A stretch of 64,000 nucleotides of DNA from Bacteroidales bacterium (GTDB taxonomy: Bacteria; Bacteroidota; Bacteroidia; Bacteroidales; UBA932): the NCBI GenBank assembly GCA_017546585.1, contig JAFYWC010000020.1:1-64000 (forward strand). Reading direction: 5' to 3'. The notes below the pieces were generated by a model. That model saw nothing but the letters and a program-made list of their open reading frames with translations, did no database searches and was not told the origin of the DNA. The translations under genes and the position numbers were made by a program. The first letter of the stretch is position 1. Each line of letters starts with the position of its first letter. Shown one piece after another: positions 18,680 to 27,149 of the stretch.

Positions 18680-20821
18680 TTATTTCACGATAGTCATCTC
18701 GTTGAGCAGCCAGCCTGCGCCGCCGAACTTGTCAACGATGAAGAGTACATAGCGGATGTCCACATTGATACATCTCTGGAGCTCTGGCTCGAACATCACG
18801 TCGCTGCTCATAGACTCCCAGTTGCCGTCGAATGCGAGACCGATGAGCTGACCCTTCGAGTTCATAATAGGGCTTCCGGAGTTGCCTCCTGTGATGTCGT
18901 TGTTGCTGAGGAATGCCACAGGCATCTTGCCGTTCTTCATTGCGTAGCGGCCGAAATCCTTGTTCTTCCAGAGTTCCTTGAGTTTCTCAGGCACAACGAA
19001 CTCCCAGTTGTTCGGATCTTCTTTCTCCATCACTCCGTCAAGAGTAGTATAGTATCTGTAGAGCACAGCGTCCTTAGGAGAGTAGCCTCCCACCTTTCCG
19101 TAGGTGAGTCGCATAGTGAAGTTCGCATCAGGATATGAAGGCTCGTCCTTCTTCCACTCGAGAAGACCTGCTGTGTACAGCTGGCGAGCCTCTGCGAGAC
19201 GCTGGTTTGCAGCTCTTACAGAAGGGATCACTCTTGCGATGACGCGTCTGATGTCTGAGTTGAGCTCGAGAGCAGGGTCGCCGTCGATCTGTGCAGGAGT
19301 TGCAGCTGCGAGGCGTGCCTCGTTTGCGAAGATGCTGTTGTCGAAGAGGTCGTCCACAAAGTTGTCCACATCCATAGACTTGAAGTCCTGAATGCTAGGG
19401 TAATATGTCTCCTCTACATTGTCTCTGTAGAATCTGATCATAGTCTTGGCTACCTTGCGGTCTGTCTTCTCGGAGTAGTCCTTATAGAATGCGGCCATTC
19501 TTTCACGTGCCTGAGCGAAAGCTGCAGCAGAGTCTGCACCCTCCTTGAGGGCCTCCTTGAATACCATCTGGAACTGTGCGGCAGCGCTGCATACTTCGAT
19601 GCGTGCGAGAGACTCTGTCACATATGTATATACGTCATTCTCTACAGAGTTCATATTTGCAGCCTCAGCGAGATCCATAAGCACTGTGCCGTACTTCGCT
19701 CTTCTTTCAGGTGAAGTCGCCACCCAGCCGAGGAACATACGCTCTTCGTTCTCCGCTCTTCCGATGATGTCGAGCTTGTCGAACGCAAGCTTCATACCCT
19801 GCCACTTCTTCCAGCCGTTAGACGAGCTTGAATACTTGCTTGCATACTGGATCTTCACCTTAGGGTCAGCGAGCATATCCTCGAGGAGGACATCCTGGCG
19901 CGCTGTACGCGCTGCGATGCGGATGTCGTTGCCCTGGATCTGCTTTCTGAGTTCCGGAGAAGTCTGGAAACGTGTGGTACGTCCAGGGTATCCCATAATC
20001 ATAGTGTAGTCACCAGCCTCGATGCCGCTGAGAGATATCTCGAGGTGGTTCTTTGCCTTGAGAGGAACGTTTGCAGGCGAGTAATCTGCAGGGTTGTTGT
20101 TCTTGTCTGCGTATACACGGAACATAGAGAAATCACCGGTGTGACGTGGCCACATCCAGTTGTCGGTGTCTGCTCCGAACTTACCGATCGATGAAGGCGG
20201 TGCTCCTACGAAACGGATGTCTCTGTAGACCTTGTATACAATCAGATAATATACGTTCTCGTTGTAGAATGTCTCGATTCTTGCCTCGCAGTATGGATTG
20301 TCTTCCTTTGCCTTCTTGATGATGTCCTCTCTTGCCTGAGCAAGGGCCTGTGCCACTACAGGAGCCACGTCTGTGGTGTCCTTGTGCGACTTGATGGCCT
20401 TCTTCTCTGCCTTCTCGAGAATGCCGGTCACATCCTTCATATACTGGAGGAAAGTCACGGTGAGTCCCTCGCAAGGGAGCTCCTCAGAGCGGTTCATCGC
20501 CCAGTATCCGTCCTTGAGGTAGTCGTGCTCCACGCTGCTGAGCTTCTGGATGTTGCCATAGCCGCAGTGGTGGTTGGTCACGAGAAGTCCCTCGCCGGAA
20601 ATGATCTCTCCGGTACAGCCGCCGCCGAACTGCACGATGGCGTCCTTCAGCGATGTGCTGTTGATGTTATAGATTTCCTTCGGAGAGAGCTCGCAGCCAA
20701 GCTCCTTCATAGCTTTGCCGTTCATCTTCTTGATGAGCGGAAGAAGCCACATTCCTTCGTCAGCTCTGATACTGCCCGCAAACACAGTGAGGGCGGTAAG
20801 GATGCATAAAAACTTTTTCAT
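18680..20821 (-). CDS. S46-family dipeptidyl-peptidase (DPP7-like)
   Basis: A periplasmic serine exopeptidase that releases dipeptides from the N-terminus of oligopeptides. It has 713 residues, the normal length, with a signal peptide ending before DEGMWLLPL. The triad is visible: His in LVTNHHCGYGN (about 84), Asp in DTDNWMWPRHTGDF, and Ser in TGGNSGSPIMN. Eighteen residues after the Ser is Gly in LAFDGNWE. From memory, Porphyromonas DPP11 has Arg there for acidic P1 residues and DPP7 has Gly, so hydrophobic P1 preference is inferred. It starts one base after the rnhB stop and is followed by apbC. A second S46 gene lies at 33176-35317. Confidence 0.93.
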   Translation of the reverse strand: MKKFLCILTALTVFAGSIRADEGMWLLPLIKKMNGKAMKELGCELSPKEIYNINSTSLKDAIVQFGGGCTGEIISGEGLLVTNHHCGYGNIQKLSSVEHDYLKDGYWAMNRSEELPCEGLTVTFLQYMKDVTGILEKAEKKAIKSHKDTTDVAPVVAQALAQAREDIIKKAKEDNPYCEARIETFYNENVYYLIVYKVYRDIRFVGAPPSSIGKFGADTDNWMWPRHTGDFSMFRVYADKNNNPADYSPANVPLKAKNHLEISLSGIEAGDYTMIMGYPGRTTRFQTSPELRKQIQGNDIRIAARTARQDVLLEDMLADPKVKIQYASKYSSSSNGWKKWQGMKLAFDKLDIIGRAENEERMFLGWVATSPERRAKYGTVLMDLAEAANMNSVENDVYTYVTESLARIEVCSAAAQFQMVFKEALKEGADSAAAFAQARERMAAFYKDYSEKTDRKVAKTMIRFYRDNVEETYYPSIQDFKSMDVDNFVDDLFDNSIFANEARLAAATPAQIDGDPALELNSDIRRVIARVIPSVRAANQRLAEARQLYTAGLLEWKKDEPSYPDANFTMRLTYGKVGGYSPKDAVLYRYYTTLDGVMEKEDPNNWEFVVPEKLKELWKNKDFGRYAMKNGKMPVAFLSNNDITGGNSGSPIMNSKGQLIGLAFDGNWESMSSDVMFEPELQRCINVDIRYVLFIVDKFGGAGWLLNEMTIVK

Positions 20822-20822
20822 A

Positions 20823-21434
20823 TTAAAATAAGGTTGGTTCCAATTGCTTGAGGTGGAAACTCTTTCTGTGGTGCGGTGTGTATCCGTGGCGGATGATGGC
20901 GTCTATGTGCTCCTTTGTAGGATAGCCCATATTCCTTTCCCATCCGTACTCCGGGTACTCGGCCGCGAGTTTCCTCATATATTCGTCCCTGTATGTCTTT
21001 GCAAGCACAGATGCCGCGGCGATGGACGCGAACTTGGCGTCGCCCTTCACCACGCACTGGTACTGATAGCCGTCGAAAGGCTTGAACCTGTTTCCGTCTA
21101 TCAGCAGGTATTCCGGCTTCACATCCAGTCTGCGCACTGCCCTCTGCATTCCTGCGATGGATGCATTCAATATGTTTATGGTGTCAATCTCTTCTGCACT
21201 TACCTCTTCGACAGCCCACGCGACGGCCTCCTGCTCTATCACCGGACGGAGCAGTTCCCTTGCCTTTTCGGTCATCTTCTTGGAGTCGTTCAGCAGAGGA
21301 TGATAGAAGTCCTTCGGCAGGATCACGGCTGCCGCAAAGACCGGTCCGGCCAGAGGGCCGCGTCCGGCTTCGTCGCAGCCTGCCTCTATCAGGTCTGCAT
21401 TCAGATAGCTTAACAGATGTGGTTCATTGCGCAT
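20823..21434 (-). CDS. rnhB: Ribonuclease HII
   Basis: It cleaves RNA in RNA-DNA hybrids and at single ribonucleotides in DNA. With ATG 21434 ([12 protein letters not shown]) the protein is 203 residues. It shows [17 protein letters not shown] with the paired acidic residues, [29 protein letters not shown] and [20 protein letters not shown], the last holding the further catalytic acid. An in-frame start at 21449 exists, but the best promoter (-7 element 21439-21446) would put transcription start near 21433. This favours ATG 21434 and implies a leaderless or nearly leaderless message. The S46 peptidase starts one base after its stop codon. Confidence 0.95.
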   Translation of the reverse strand: MRNEPHLLSYLNADLIEAGCDEAGRGPLAGPVFAAAVILPKDFYHPLLNDSKKMTEKARELLRPVIEQEAVAWAVEEVSAEEIDTINILNASIAGMQRAVRRLDVKPEYLLIDGNRFKPFDGYQYQCVVKGDAKFASIAAASVLAKTYRDEYMRKLAAEYPEYGWERNMGYPTKEHIDAIIRHGYTPHHRKSFHLKQLEPTLF

Positions 21435-21438
21435 TCTG

Positions 21439-21470
21439 CAAAAATACACAATCTATTTGTCGTTGCCAAG
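21439..21470 (-). promoter_or_regulatory. Promoter of the rnhB-S46-apbC operon
   Basis: On the minus strand CTTG (21470-21467), a 20-base spacer and TATTTTTG (21446-21439) match the Bacteroidetes consensus except one base in the -33 box. The -33 box abuts the stop codon of the HTH gene. Expected start is within a few bases of ATG 21434. Confidence 0.6.
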
Positions 21471-21839
21471 CTATTTTTTGAGCATCGAGATGATTTGATC
21501 CTTGCTTTGGATGTTTTCTTCAAGCAGCCTTATGACTTTTTCAAGATCCTGGATGCGTCGCTCAAGGTTGAAGACCTTGCCTTGATACTCTTCCCGGACC
21601 TCTTTGACATCCTGTATGCCCATCTGTATCGGCTTGTAGCCGAGGACGAGTTCTTCTGCAGATGTGTCGAATACGTCGGCAATCTGTCCGACATAATTGT
21701 TGAGGATGGAGGTCTTGCCCTTTTCCAGGTCTCTGTAGGCGGTGATTGAAATGTTCAGCCTGTGGGCCATCTCTTCCTGAGTCAGCCTTCGCCTTTGCCT
21801 TACTTTGCGGATGTTGTCTTTGATTGAAATGTTGTCCAT
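21471..21839 (-). CDS. XRE-family HTH regulator with C-terminal coiled coil
   Basis: A 122-residue DNA-binding protein from ATG 21839 (MDNISIKDNIRKVR). Residues about 8-65 are an XRE/Cro-type helix-turn-helix with LTQEEMAHRLNISITAYRDLEKGKTSI, the usual layout for recognition of an operator dyad. Residues about 80-122 (VREEYQGKVFNLERRIQDLE...) follow a heptad pattern and probably form a dimerising coiled coil. Target genes are unknown. The frame is open further upstream, but that extension would cover a -7 element, so the shorter start is preferred. It is transcribed toward rnhB, 36 bases away, though rnhB seems to have its own promoter. Confidence 0.85.
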   Translation of the reverse strand: MDNISIKDNIRKVRQRRRLTQEEMAHRLNISITAYRDLEKGKTSILNNYVGQIADVFDTSAEELVLGYKPIQMGIQDVKEVREEYQGKVFNLERRIQDLEKVIRLLEENIQSKDQIISMLKK

Positions 21840-21865
21840 TTCTGCCGTTGTTTTAAGATTCGGCG

Positions 21866-21873
21866 CAAAAGTA
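21866..21873 (-). promoter_or_regulatory. Candidate -7 element of the XRE regulator gene
   Basis: TACTTTTG on the minus strand matches TAnnTTTG and lies 26 bases before ATG 21839. A -33 TTTG at proper spacing is not seen; the nearest CTTG is 24 bases away. Confidence 0.45.
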
Positions 21874-22048
21874 TTTGTAAAGCAGAAGCAGGTTAAACAA
21901 GAAAAACCGACGAACCGCAAGCAAAACTGTTAAAAAAAGAGAAATAATTTAAAAATAAAGAAAAATGTGACGAAAATCCCCGGCATTTGATGGTCAAAAG
22001 TTGCGATTTCCGCGGCCAAGGACGAGTTTTGCGGAAAAGAAGATCCGT

Positions 22049-22219
22049 ATGAAGAGAAGAATCGAAGAGTCGTACTCCGCCCTGTGCTCCGCTATGGCCT
22101 CCGGCAAGCCGGTGCCGGCCCCGCTTCCGCCAGAAGTGGACAATCTGTTTTATGAACGTCTGGGGATGTCTGCAGAGGACATTCTGCTTATGCTTTCAAT
22201 GGATGAAACAATGTTCTGA
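22049..22219 (+). CDS. Small hypothetical protein (56 aa)
   Basis: I do not recognise this gene. From ATG 22049 the product is MKRRIEESYSALCSAMASGK followed by a Pro-rich turn and an acidic, leucine/methionine-rich tail ending in DETMF. It has no signal peptide or membrane helix. The frame is open back to 22001, but the upstream part is Arg/Pro-rich and less protein-like. It lies alone between the divergent XRE regulator and the promoter of the EF-G-like gene. No promoter of its own was identified. It could be spurious; the helix-turn-helix-like amphipathic pattern is the main argument for it. Confidence 0.35.
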   Translation: MKRRIEESYSALCSAMASGKPVPAPLPPEVDNLFYERLGMSAEDILLMLSMDETMF

Positions 22220-22241
22220 TGTCAAAAACTCCCCGCAATTC

Positions 22242-22273
22242 ATTGATATTCCGACATAATTTTATTAGATTTG
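22242..22273 (+). promoter_or_regulatory. Promoter of the EF-G2-like gene
   Basis: ATTG (22242-22245), a 20-base spacer and TAGATTTG (22266-22273) fit TTTG-N19-21-TAnnTTTG with one mismatch. Transcription would start near 22280, giving a leader of about 57 bases that opens with a hairpin. Confidence 0.65.
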
Positions 22274-22280
22274 CGAGGAT

Positions 22281-22296
22281 GCGTCTTCCCAGACGC
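22281..22296 (+). promoter_or_regulatory. Hairpin at the 5' end of the EF-G2-like leader
   Basis: GCGTCT (22281-22286) and AGACGC (22291-22296) form a perfect six-pair stem with loop TCCC, at the predicted transcription start. A 5'-terminal hairpin of this kind often protects mRNA from decay; a regulatory role is only inferred. Confidence 0.5.
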
Positions 22297-22336
22297 TGAA
22301 AGACACATAATACAAACACATAACACAACAGAACTG

Positions 22337-24490
22337 ATGAAAACTTATTCAACTAAAAACATCCGTAATGTGGTTCTGCTTGGTAGCACCAAGTCAGGTA
22401 AGACCACATTGTCTGAAGCAATGCTTTACGAGGGTAAGGTGATTGACAGAAGAGGTACAGTAGAAGGAAAGAACACTGTTTCTGACAACGCTGAGATCGA
22501 ACAGTTGAACCAGAGATCTATCTATGCGACTCCGCTCTACGCAGAGTTTATGGATACAAAATTCAATATCATCGACACTCCGGGTGCAGATGACTTCGTC
22601 GGTGGAGCCGTGTCTGCATTCAAGGTCTGCGACCTCGGTGTGCTCGTTATCAATGCTCAGCAGGGTGTTGAGGTAGGTACTCAGATCTACTCACGCTATG
22701 CTAGAGAATATCACATTCCGCTTATCGCTGCTGTAAACCAGCTTGACGGCGATAAGGCATCTTGGGAGACAACTCTCGAATCAATGAAAGAGGCATTCGG
22801 CAACAAGCCGGTAGTGGTTCAGTATCCTGTGACAGTAGGACCTGAGTTCGACGGCTTCATCGATGTACTCAAAATGAAATATTATCGCTTCGAAGGCGAT
22901 ACAGGCAAGCGCCAGGACCTCGAGATTCCAGCAGATCGTCTTGAGGAGGCTGAGGAGCTCAGAAACGCTCTCATCGAGCGCGCTGCCGAGTATGATGACA
23001 CACTTATGGAGACATTCTTCGAGCAGGGTTCTCTTTCTGAGGACGAGATCAGAAAGGGTCTTGGAGTAGGTATCCGCGAAGGAAAGGTTATGCCTATCTT
23101 CTGTCTCTCTGCAAAGAAGGACATCGGAGTAAAGCGTCTTATGGAGTTCACAATCCGTACTGCTGCTTCTCCAGCTGAGCGTCCGTGTGTGACTAAGGAT
23201 GAGAAAGTATATGAGTGCAAGGAGGATGCTCCTGTATCACTCTTCATTTATAAGACAGCTGTCGAGCCACACCTTGGTGAGGTTGCTTACTTCAAGGTTA
23301 TGACAGGTGAGCTCACAGAGGGTATGGACCTTGAGAATCCGGAGACAGGCGACAAGGAAAGAATCACAGCCATCTACGCTGTTGCAGGTAAGAAGAAGGA
23401 GAAGGTTACAGACCTTAAGGCCGGTGACATCGGATGTACAGTGAAGCTTCGCGCAGCAAAGACAAACGTTACTCTTTGCGCTCCAGGTGCAGACATCGCA
23501 TACAAGGAGATCAACTTCCCTAACTACAAGTACCGTTGCGCTGTAAAGGCAAAGGACGCTAAGGATGAGGAGAAGGTGAGCGAGGCTATGGCCAAGATCG
23601 CTGCCGAGGATCCTACATACATCATCGAGTACCACAAGGAGCAGAAGCAGACTATCCTCAAGGGTATGGGTGAGCAGCACGTGAACACTCTCAAGTGGAG
23701 ACTCCAGAACGAGAACAAACTCGAGATCGAGTTCTCTGCTCCTAAGATCTCTTACCGTGAGACCATCACTAAGGTCGCTACAGCAGACTACCGTCACAAG
23801 AAGCAGTCAGGTGGTGCTGGTCAGTTCGGTGAGGTTCACCTCCTTATCGCACCTTACCAGGAGGGCGTAGATCCAGGCAACAGATTCAAGGTTGACGGAA
23901 AAGAGGTTGTCCTCAACATCAAGGGCAAGGAAGAGTTCGACCTTCCTTGGGGCGGTAAGCTCGAGTACTACAACTGCGTTGTCGGTGGTGCTATCGACGC
24001 TCGCTTTATGCCGGCAATCCTCAAGGGTATCAACGAGAAGATGAGCGAAGGTCCTCTTACAGGTTCACTCGCACGTGATATCCGCGTTTACGTTTACGAC
24101 GGTAAGATGCATCCGGTAGATTCAAATGAAATCTCATTCATCCTCGCAGCTCGTAACGCATTCAAGGAGGCATTCCGTATCGCAGGTCCAAAGATTATGG
24201 AGCCTATCTACAACGTTGAGGTTATGACTCCATCTGAGCATATGGGTGCTTGTATGTCAGATCTCCAGAACCGTCGCGCTCTCATCGAGGGTATGGGTTC
24301 AGACAAGGGATTCGAGGTTATCAAGGCACGCGTTCCGCTCGCAGAGCTCTACCGTTACTCTACAACTCTCAGCTCACTCTCATCAGGTAGCGCAACATTC
24401 ACAATGGAGTTCGCTGACTATCAGCCAGTGCCAGGTGATGTACAGGACAAACTCTTGAAGGCTTACCTCGAGGAGGAGAAGGAAGACTAA
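22337..24490 (+). CDS. EF-G paralog (EF-G2-like translation factor) with altered GTPase centre
   Basis: A 717-residue cytoplasmic factor with all five EF-G domains. The G domain has Walker A GSTKSGKTT at 16-24. The canonical DTPGH reads DTPGADDF (80-87), so the catalytic His is Ala84. The switch I RGITI segment is absent, and NKxD is NQLD at 134-137. Domains II-V are well kept, including KKQSGGAGQFGEVHL and DGKMHPVDSNE. From memory, Bacteroides thetaiotaomicron EF-G2 has this layout, lacks GTPase activity, is induced on carbon starvation through the regulator Cur, and is needed for gut colonisation; this gene looks like its ortholog. ATG 22337 is chosen because the frame further upstream starts inside the promoter. 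The usual fusA is not in this window. Confidence 0.88.
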   Translation: MKTYSTKNIRNVVLLGSTKSGKTTLSEAMLYEGKVIDRRGTVEGKNTVSDNAEIEQLNQRSIYATPLYAEFMDTKFNIIDTPGADDFVGGAVSAFKVCDLGVLVINAQQGVEVGTQIYSRYAREYHIPLIAAVNQLDGDKASWETTLESMKEAFGNKPVVVQYPVTVGPEFDGFIDVLKMKYYRFEGDTGKRQDLEIPADRLEEAEELRNALIERAAEYDDTLMETFFEQGSLSEDEIRKGLGVGIREGKVMPIFCLSAKKDIGVKRLMEFTIRTAASPAERPCVTKDEKVYECKEDAPVSLFIYKTAVEPHLGEVAYFKVMTGELTEGMDLENPETGDKERITAIYAVAGKKKEKVTDLKAGDIGCTVKLRAAKTNVTLCAPGADIAYKEINFPNYKYRCAVKAKDAKDEEKVSEAMAKIAAEDPTYIIEYHKEQKQTILKGMGEQHVNTLKWRLQNENKLEIEFSAPKISYRETITKVATADYRHKKQSGGAGQFGEVHLLIAPYQEGVDPGNRFKVDGKEVVLNIKGKEEFDLPWGGKLEYYNCVVGGAIDARFMPAILKGINEKMSEGPLTGSLARDIRVYVYDGKMHPVDSNEISFILAARNAFKEAFRIAGPKIMEPIYNVEVMTPSEHMGACMSDLQNRRALIEGMGSDKGFEVIKARVPLAELYRYSTTLSSLSSGSATFTMEFADYQPVPGDVQDKLLKAYLEEEKED

Positions 24491-24521
24491 TTCAATAACA
24501 TAAAGTTATAAACGCAGATCG

Positions 24522-24547
24522 GGCGGCCCGTTTGGGTCGCCTGATTT
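24522..24547 (+). terminator. Terminator after the EF-G2-like gene
   Basis: GGCGGCCC (24522-24529) pairs with GGGTCGCC (24534-24541) through eight pairs, one of them G-U, around loop GTTT. It is followed by TGATTTTATT. It ends the EF-G2-like transcript ahead of the oxidoreductase gene. Confidence 0.7.
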
Positions 24548-24559
24548 TATTATTTTGAT

Positions 24560-24567
24560 TATCTTTG
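24560..24567 (+). promoter_or_regulatory. Candidate -7 element of the Gfo/Idh/MocA gene
   Basis: TATCTTTG matches TAnnTTTG and ends six bases before ATG 24574, so the message would be nearly leaderless. The closest upstream TTTG (24531-24534) is 25 bases away, longer than ideal, and lies in the terminator. Confidence 0.4.
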
Positions 24568-24573
24568 CGTGAT

Positions 24574-25779
24574 ATGTCTGGAAAAAGAGTGAAAATAGCA
24601 GCTTTGGGCTTGGGCAACAGGACCTGCAAGTATCTCCGTTATGTGGCGGAGCATCAGGACATTGCCGAGCTTGTGGCTGTCGTTGATACGGAAGCTGCAC
24701 GATTCTCGAAGGTGCAGGAGCCGTTCGCTCTTTCTGCAGACAGGTGCTTCACCTCTCTTGAAGCATTGGCCGCGTCCGGCCTTGAGGTGGATGCCTGCAT
24801 CATCGGCACCCCCGACATACATCACCATCAGATGGCCCTTCAGGCGATGCGACACGGATGGCATATCCTTCTCGAGAAGCCTATGGCTCAGACCTATGAG
24901 CAGTGCAGCGATATCGTCCGTGTGAGCGAGGAGACCGGCAGGATGGTGTCAGTATGCTATGTTCTTCGTTATCATCCATACTTCATAAAACTCAAGGAAC
25001 TAACCGAGAGTCCTCAGGTGGGACGTCTTCTTTCGGTTCGTCATATCGAAAGGGTAGGAAAGGACCGCCTGACACATACATTCGTGAGGGGACCTTGGAA
25101 CAAGGCCGAGATGAACACTTCAGTGTTCTTTACCAAGTGCTGCCACGATGTGGATTTCGTGCTTTGGCTGACTGGCGACGATGTGAAGTCTGTCACTGCC
25201 GTATACGGCTCGAAGATGTTTGTCGAGAGCGGTGCTCCGGAAGGTTCCGCTTCAAGGTGTCTTGACTGTCAGTTGGAGAAGGAGTGTCCATACTCTGCAG
25301 TGGATCTGTATCAGCGCAGAAGGGACTGGATCAAGGGCTTCGCTGCTATGCCTGGCGAAAGTCAGGATGAGATGATCGCAAGAATCCTGAAGGAATCACG
25401 ATATGGAAGATGTGTCTACCGTTGTCCTGAGCACGATGTGATAGACCGTCAGAGTGTCGCTCTTGAGATGGAGTCCGGCATCAGGGCTGAAGTGATAATG
25501 GAATGCCAGACAGAAGAGACCAACAGAGTTACAGTTGTCGAGTGTGAGAATGCTGTCATTTCAGGTGACGAGTGCACTATTGAGATCGCATATAAGGACG
25601 GCACACCATCTGAAGTGTATGATTTCAGTTGGACAAAGTCTCTGGAGCTTCACGCCGGAGCTGATATACTGATCATAAAGGAATTCATAGAGGCCATCGG
25701 CGAAGGTCATCTTCAGACCCGTACACCCGGTTCCGCCTCATTCGTCAGCCACAAGATCTGCTTTCTCGCAGAATTCTGA
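24574..25779 (+). CDS. Gfo/Idh/MocA-family oxidoreductase with a cysteine-rich insert
   Basis: A cytoplasmic NAD(P)-dependent dehydrogenase acting on a sugar, inositol or similar substrate, which cannot be specified. The 401-residue protein starts at ATG 24574 (MSGKRVKIAALGLGNR); a TTG nine bases earlier is in frame but inside the promoter. The Rossmann fold opens with ALGLGNRTCKYLRYV, then GTPDIHHHQMALQAM and the family signature LLEKPMAQ. The C-terminal domain includes TKCCHDVDFVLWL, with the His-Asp pair expected in the active site. A Cys-rich stretch (SRCLDCQLEKECPYSA, later GRCVYRCPEHDVIDRQ) marks a subfamily that may bind a metal; that is inference. The gene ends at a convergent junction holding the 112-bp element copy C. 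Confidence 0.87.
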   Translation: MSGKRVKIAALGLGNRTCKYLRYVAEHQDIAELVAVVDTEAARFSKVQEPFALSADRCFTSLEALAASGLEVDACIIGTPDIHHHQMALQAMRHGWHILLEKPMAQTYEQCSDIVRVSEETGRMVSVCYVLRYHPYFIKLKELTESPQVGRLLSVRHIERVGKDRLTHTFVRGPWNKAEMNTSVFFTKCCHDVDFVLWLTGDDVKSVTAVYGSKMFVESGAPEGSASRCLDCQLEKECPYSAVDLYQRRRDWIKGFAAMPGESQDEMIARILKESRYGRCVYRCPEHDVIDRQSVALEMESGIRAEVIMECQTEETNRVTVVECENAVISGDECTIEIAYKDGTPSEVYDFSWTKSLELHAGADILIIKEFIEAIGEGHLQTRTPGSASFVSHKICFLAEF

Positions 25780-25816
25780 TCCCGTCCTGTAACGGCATTA
25801 CAGATTATTGACCAAT

Positions 25817-25928
25817 AGCGTGTTTTGCAAAGCGCTTATAATTAAACACTTACAGAAACTGCGTGCTCCCCTTTGGCGGCACGCAGTTTCTGTAATGTGT
25901 TGATATGCAACAGGTTGCATTTTACGCT
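25817..25928. repeat. 112-bp palindromic element, copy C (reverse orientation)
   Basis: Same length as copies A and B. Outer ends are AGCGT (25817) and ACGCT (25928). The central hairpin has a perfect 15-bp stem (25852-25866 with 25879-25893) that extends further with a one-base bulge. Its reverse-complement loop GCCAAAGGGG equals that of copy A. The element ends at 25928, directly against the stop codon (25929-25931) of the minus-strand flavodoxin gene. Confidence 0.83.
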
Positions 25929-26573
25929 TTATCTGATGAAGTTGGTCATCACAGGCTTCTCCTTTACAGGATCAGGTACGCCTGCTGCGCGTCCGGCTGC
26001 GATACATTTGAGCAGCCAAGCCATATTGCGGCCGAGCTCACGCATCACCTGCATTCCCTCCTCATCCTGAAGCACCTGATCTGGAGTGCTTCCGTGAACC
26101 ATATTCCAGTACTTTGATGACACGACAGGCATTGACGAGATTGTGAAGTACTTGTTGATCTGGTCGAATGCTGCAGTAGTACCGCCTCTGCGGGCACTTA
26201 CGATGCCGGCTGCCGGCTTGTAGCGGAATACCTTGCCTTTGCCGTAGAATGCACGATCCATAAATGAAGTGAGGGCTCCAGAAAGGGCAGCGTAGTGTAC
26301 AGGGCTTCCGAATACGAATCCGTCTGCCTGCTCTGCCTTGTCGAGGAATTCGTTCACGCCGTCGTTGATGCAGCATCTGAGTGACGGCTTCTCTCCGTTA
26401 GGGCCTCTCTTGATGCACTGTGCACATCCGAGACATCCTGAAATAGGCTTTGTTCCGAGCCAGATGATTTCGGTCTCTACGCCTTCCGCGAGAAGTTCCT
26501 TCTCGACTTCCTTGAGGGCTGTGTAGGTGCATCCTTCCTTGTGAGGACTGCCGTTAACAAGTAAAACTTTCAT
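25929..26573 (-). CDS. Flavodoxin-family NAD(P)H-dependent FMN reductase
   Basis: A 214-residue cytoplasmic flavoprotein of the FMN-reductase / iron-sulfur-flavoprotein group. MKVLLVNGSPHKEGCTYTAL is the FMN-phosphate-binding loop (GSPxxxGxT), and FVFGSPVHYAALSG the isoalloxazine-binding loop. The CLGCAQCIKRG segment and the nearby CCINDG hold clustered Cys of the kind that bind a 4Fe-4S cluster in archaeal iron-sulfur flavoproteins, so a cluster is possible. Physiological substrate unknown; quinones, nitro compounds or thioredoxin-like partners are typical. Its stop codon abuts copy C of the 112-bp element. A DUF4252 gene lies just upstream, 30 bases away, on the same strand. Confidence 0.87.
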   Translation of the reverse strand: MKVLLVNGSPHKEGCTYTALKEVEKELLAEGVETEIIWLGTKPISGCLGCAQCIKRGPNGEKPSLRCCINDGVNEFLDKAEQADGFVFGSPVHYAALSGALTSFMDRAFYGKGKVFRYKPAAGIVSARRGGTTAAFDQINKYFTISSMPVVSSKYWNMVHGSTPDQVLQDEEGMQVMRELGRNMAWLLKCIAAGRAAGVPDPVKEKPVMTNFIR

Positions 26574-26603
26574 ATTTTCTGATGTTGTTAGTTATTTCAA
26601 AAG

Positions 26604-27128
26604 TTAATTCTTGGACTTGCGTTTGCTGCGCTTCTGGGAGAGGTCGCTCATATTGAGGAGGCCTTCTTCGGTGAACTTGCCGTGGAAAACCATAATCACG
26701 GTCTCGGGGCGGGTCACGACCAGGAACATCTCGTGGAAGACTCCTCCGTCAGGACTGTCAAGATAAAGCACAAGGTTTGAGTTGGTGTCTTCTCTGTATA
26801 CTTCTCCGGCCTTGATGTATGGCTGCAGTGCCTTGTTCAGTTCAGCGTTGAACTTCGCCATATCTCCATCGGACACATCCTTCATATTTAGCATATACAT
26901 CCTCTCGATGTCGTCCATCACAGCGGATATAGGCTCCTTCTTCATATAAGGCTTTGCCATTCGCAGCATCAGGCCTTCCAGCTTCACAAGTTTTGCCCCT
27001 TTGATGACCTCGCTTTTCTGAAGCAGACTCACGGCAGGAGTGTCTGCCGGCAGCGGCCCGTCAGCATAAACTGTCTGGCATATCAGGATAGCCATAAATG
27101 CCAGAAATATTGTTGCAATGCGTTTCAT
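26604..27128 (-). CDS. DUF4252-family secreted protein
   Basis: A 174-residue exported protein from ATG 27128 (MKRIATIFLAFMAILICQTVYADG). It has a clear signal peptide, no lipobox Cys at the usual position, and a Lys/Arg-rich C-terminal tail (SQKRSKRKSKN). The mature part matches the DUF4252 pattern common in Bacteroidetes: an amphipathic core with VKLEGLMLRMAKPY and a C-terminal LVVTRPETVIMVFHGKF segment. No catalytic motif is seen and no function is established. It sits between rsmA (21 bases upstream) and the flavodoxin gene on the same strand, so it may be co-transcribed with rsmA. Confidence 0.75.
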   Translation of the reverse strand: MKRIATIFLAFMAILICQTVYADGPLPADTPAVSLLQKSEVIKGAKLVKLEGLMLRMAKPYMKKEPISAVMDDIERMYMLNMKDVSDGDMAKFNAELNKALQPYIKAGEVYREDTNSNLVLYLDSPDGGVFHEMFLVVTRPETVIMVFHGKFTEEGLLNMSDLSQKRSKRKSKN

Positions 27129-27149
27129 AAGGGAAAAGAGGAGCACTTA

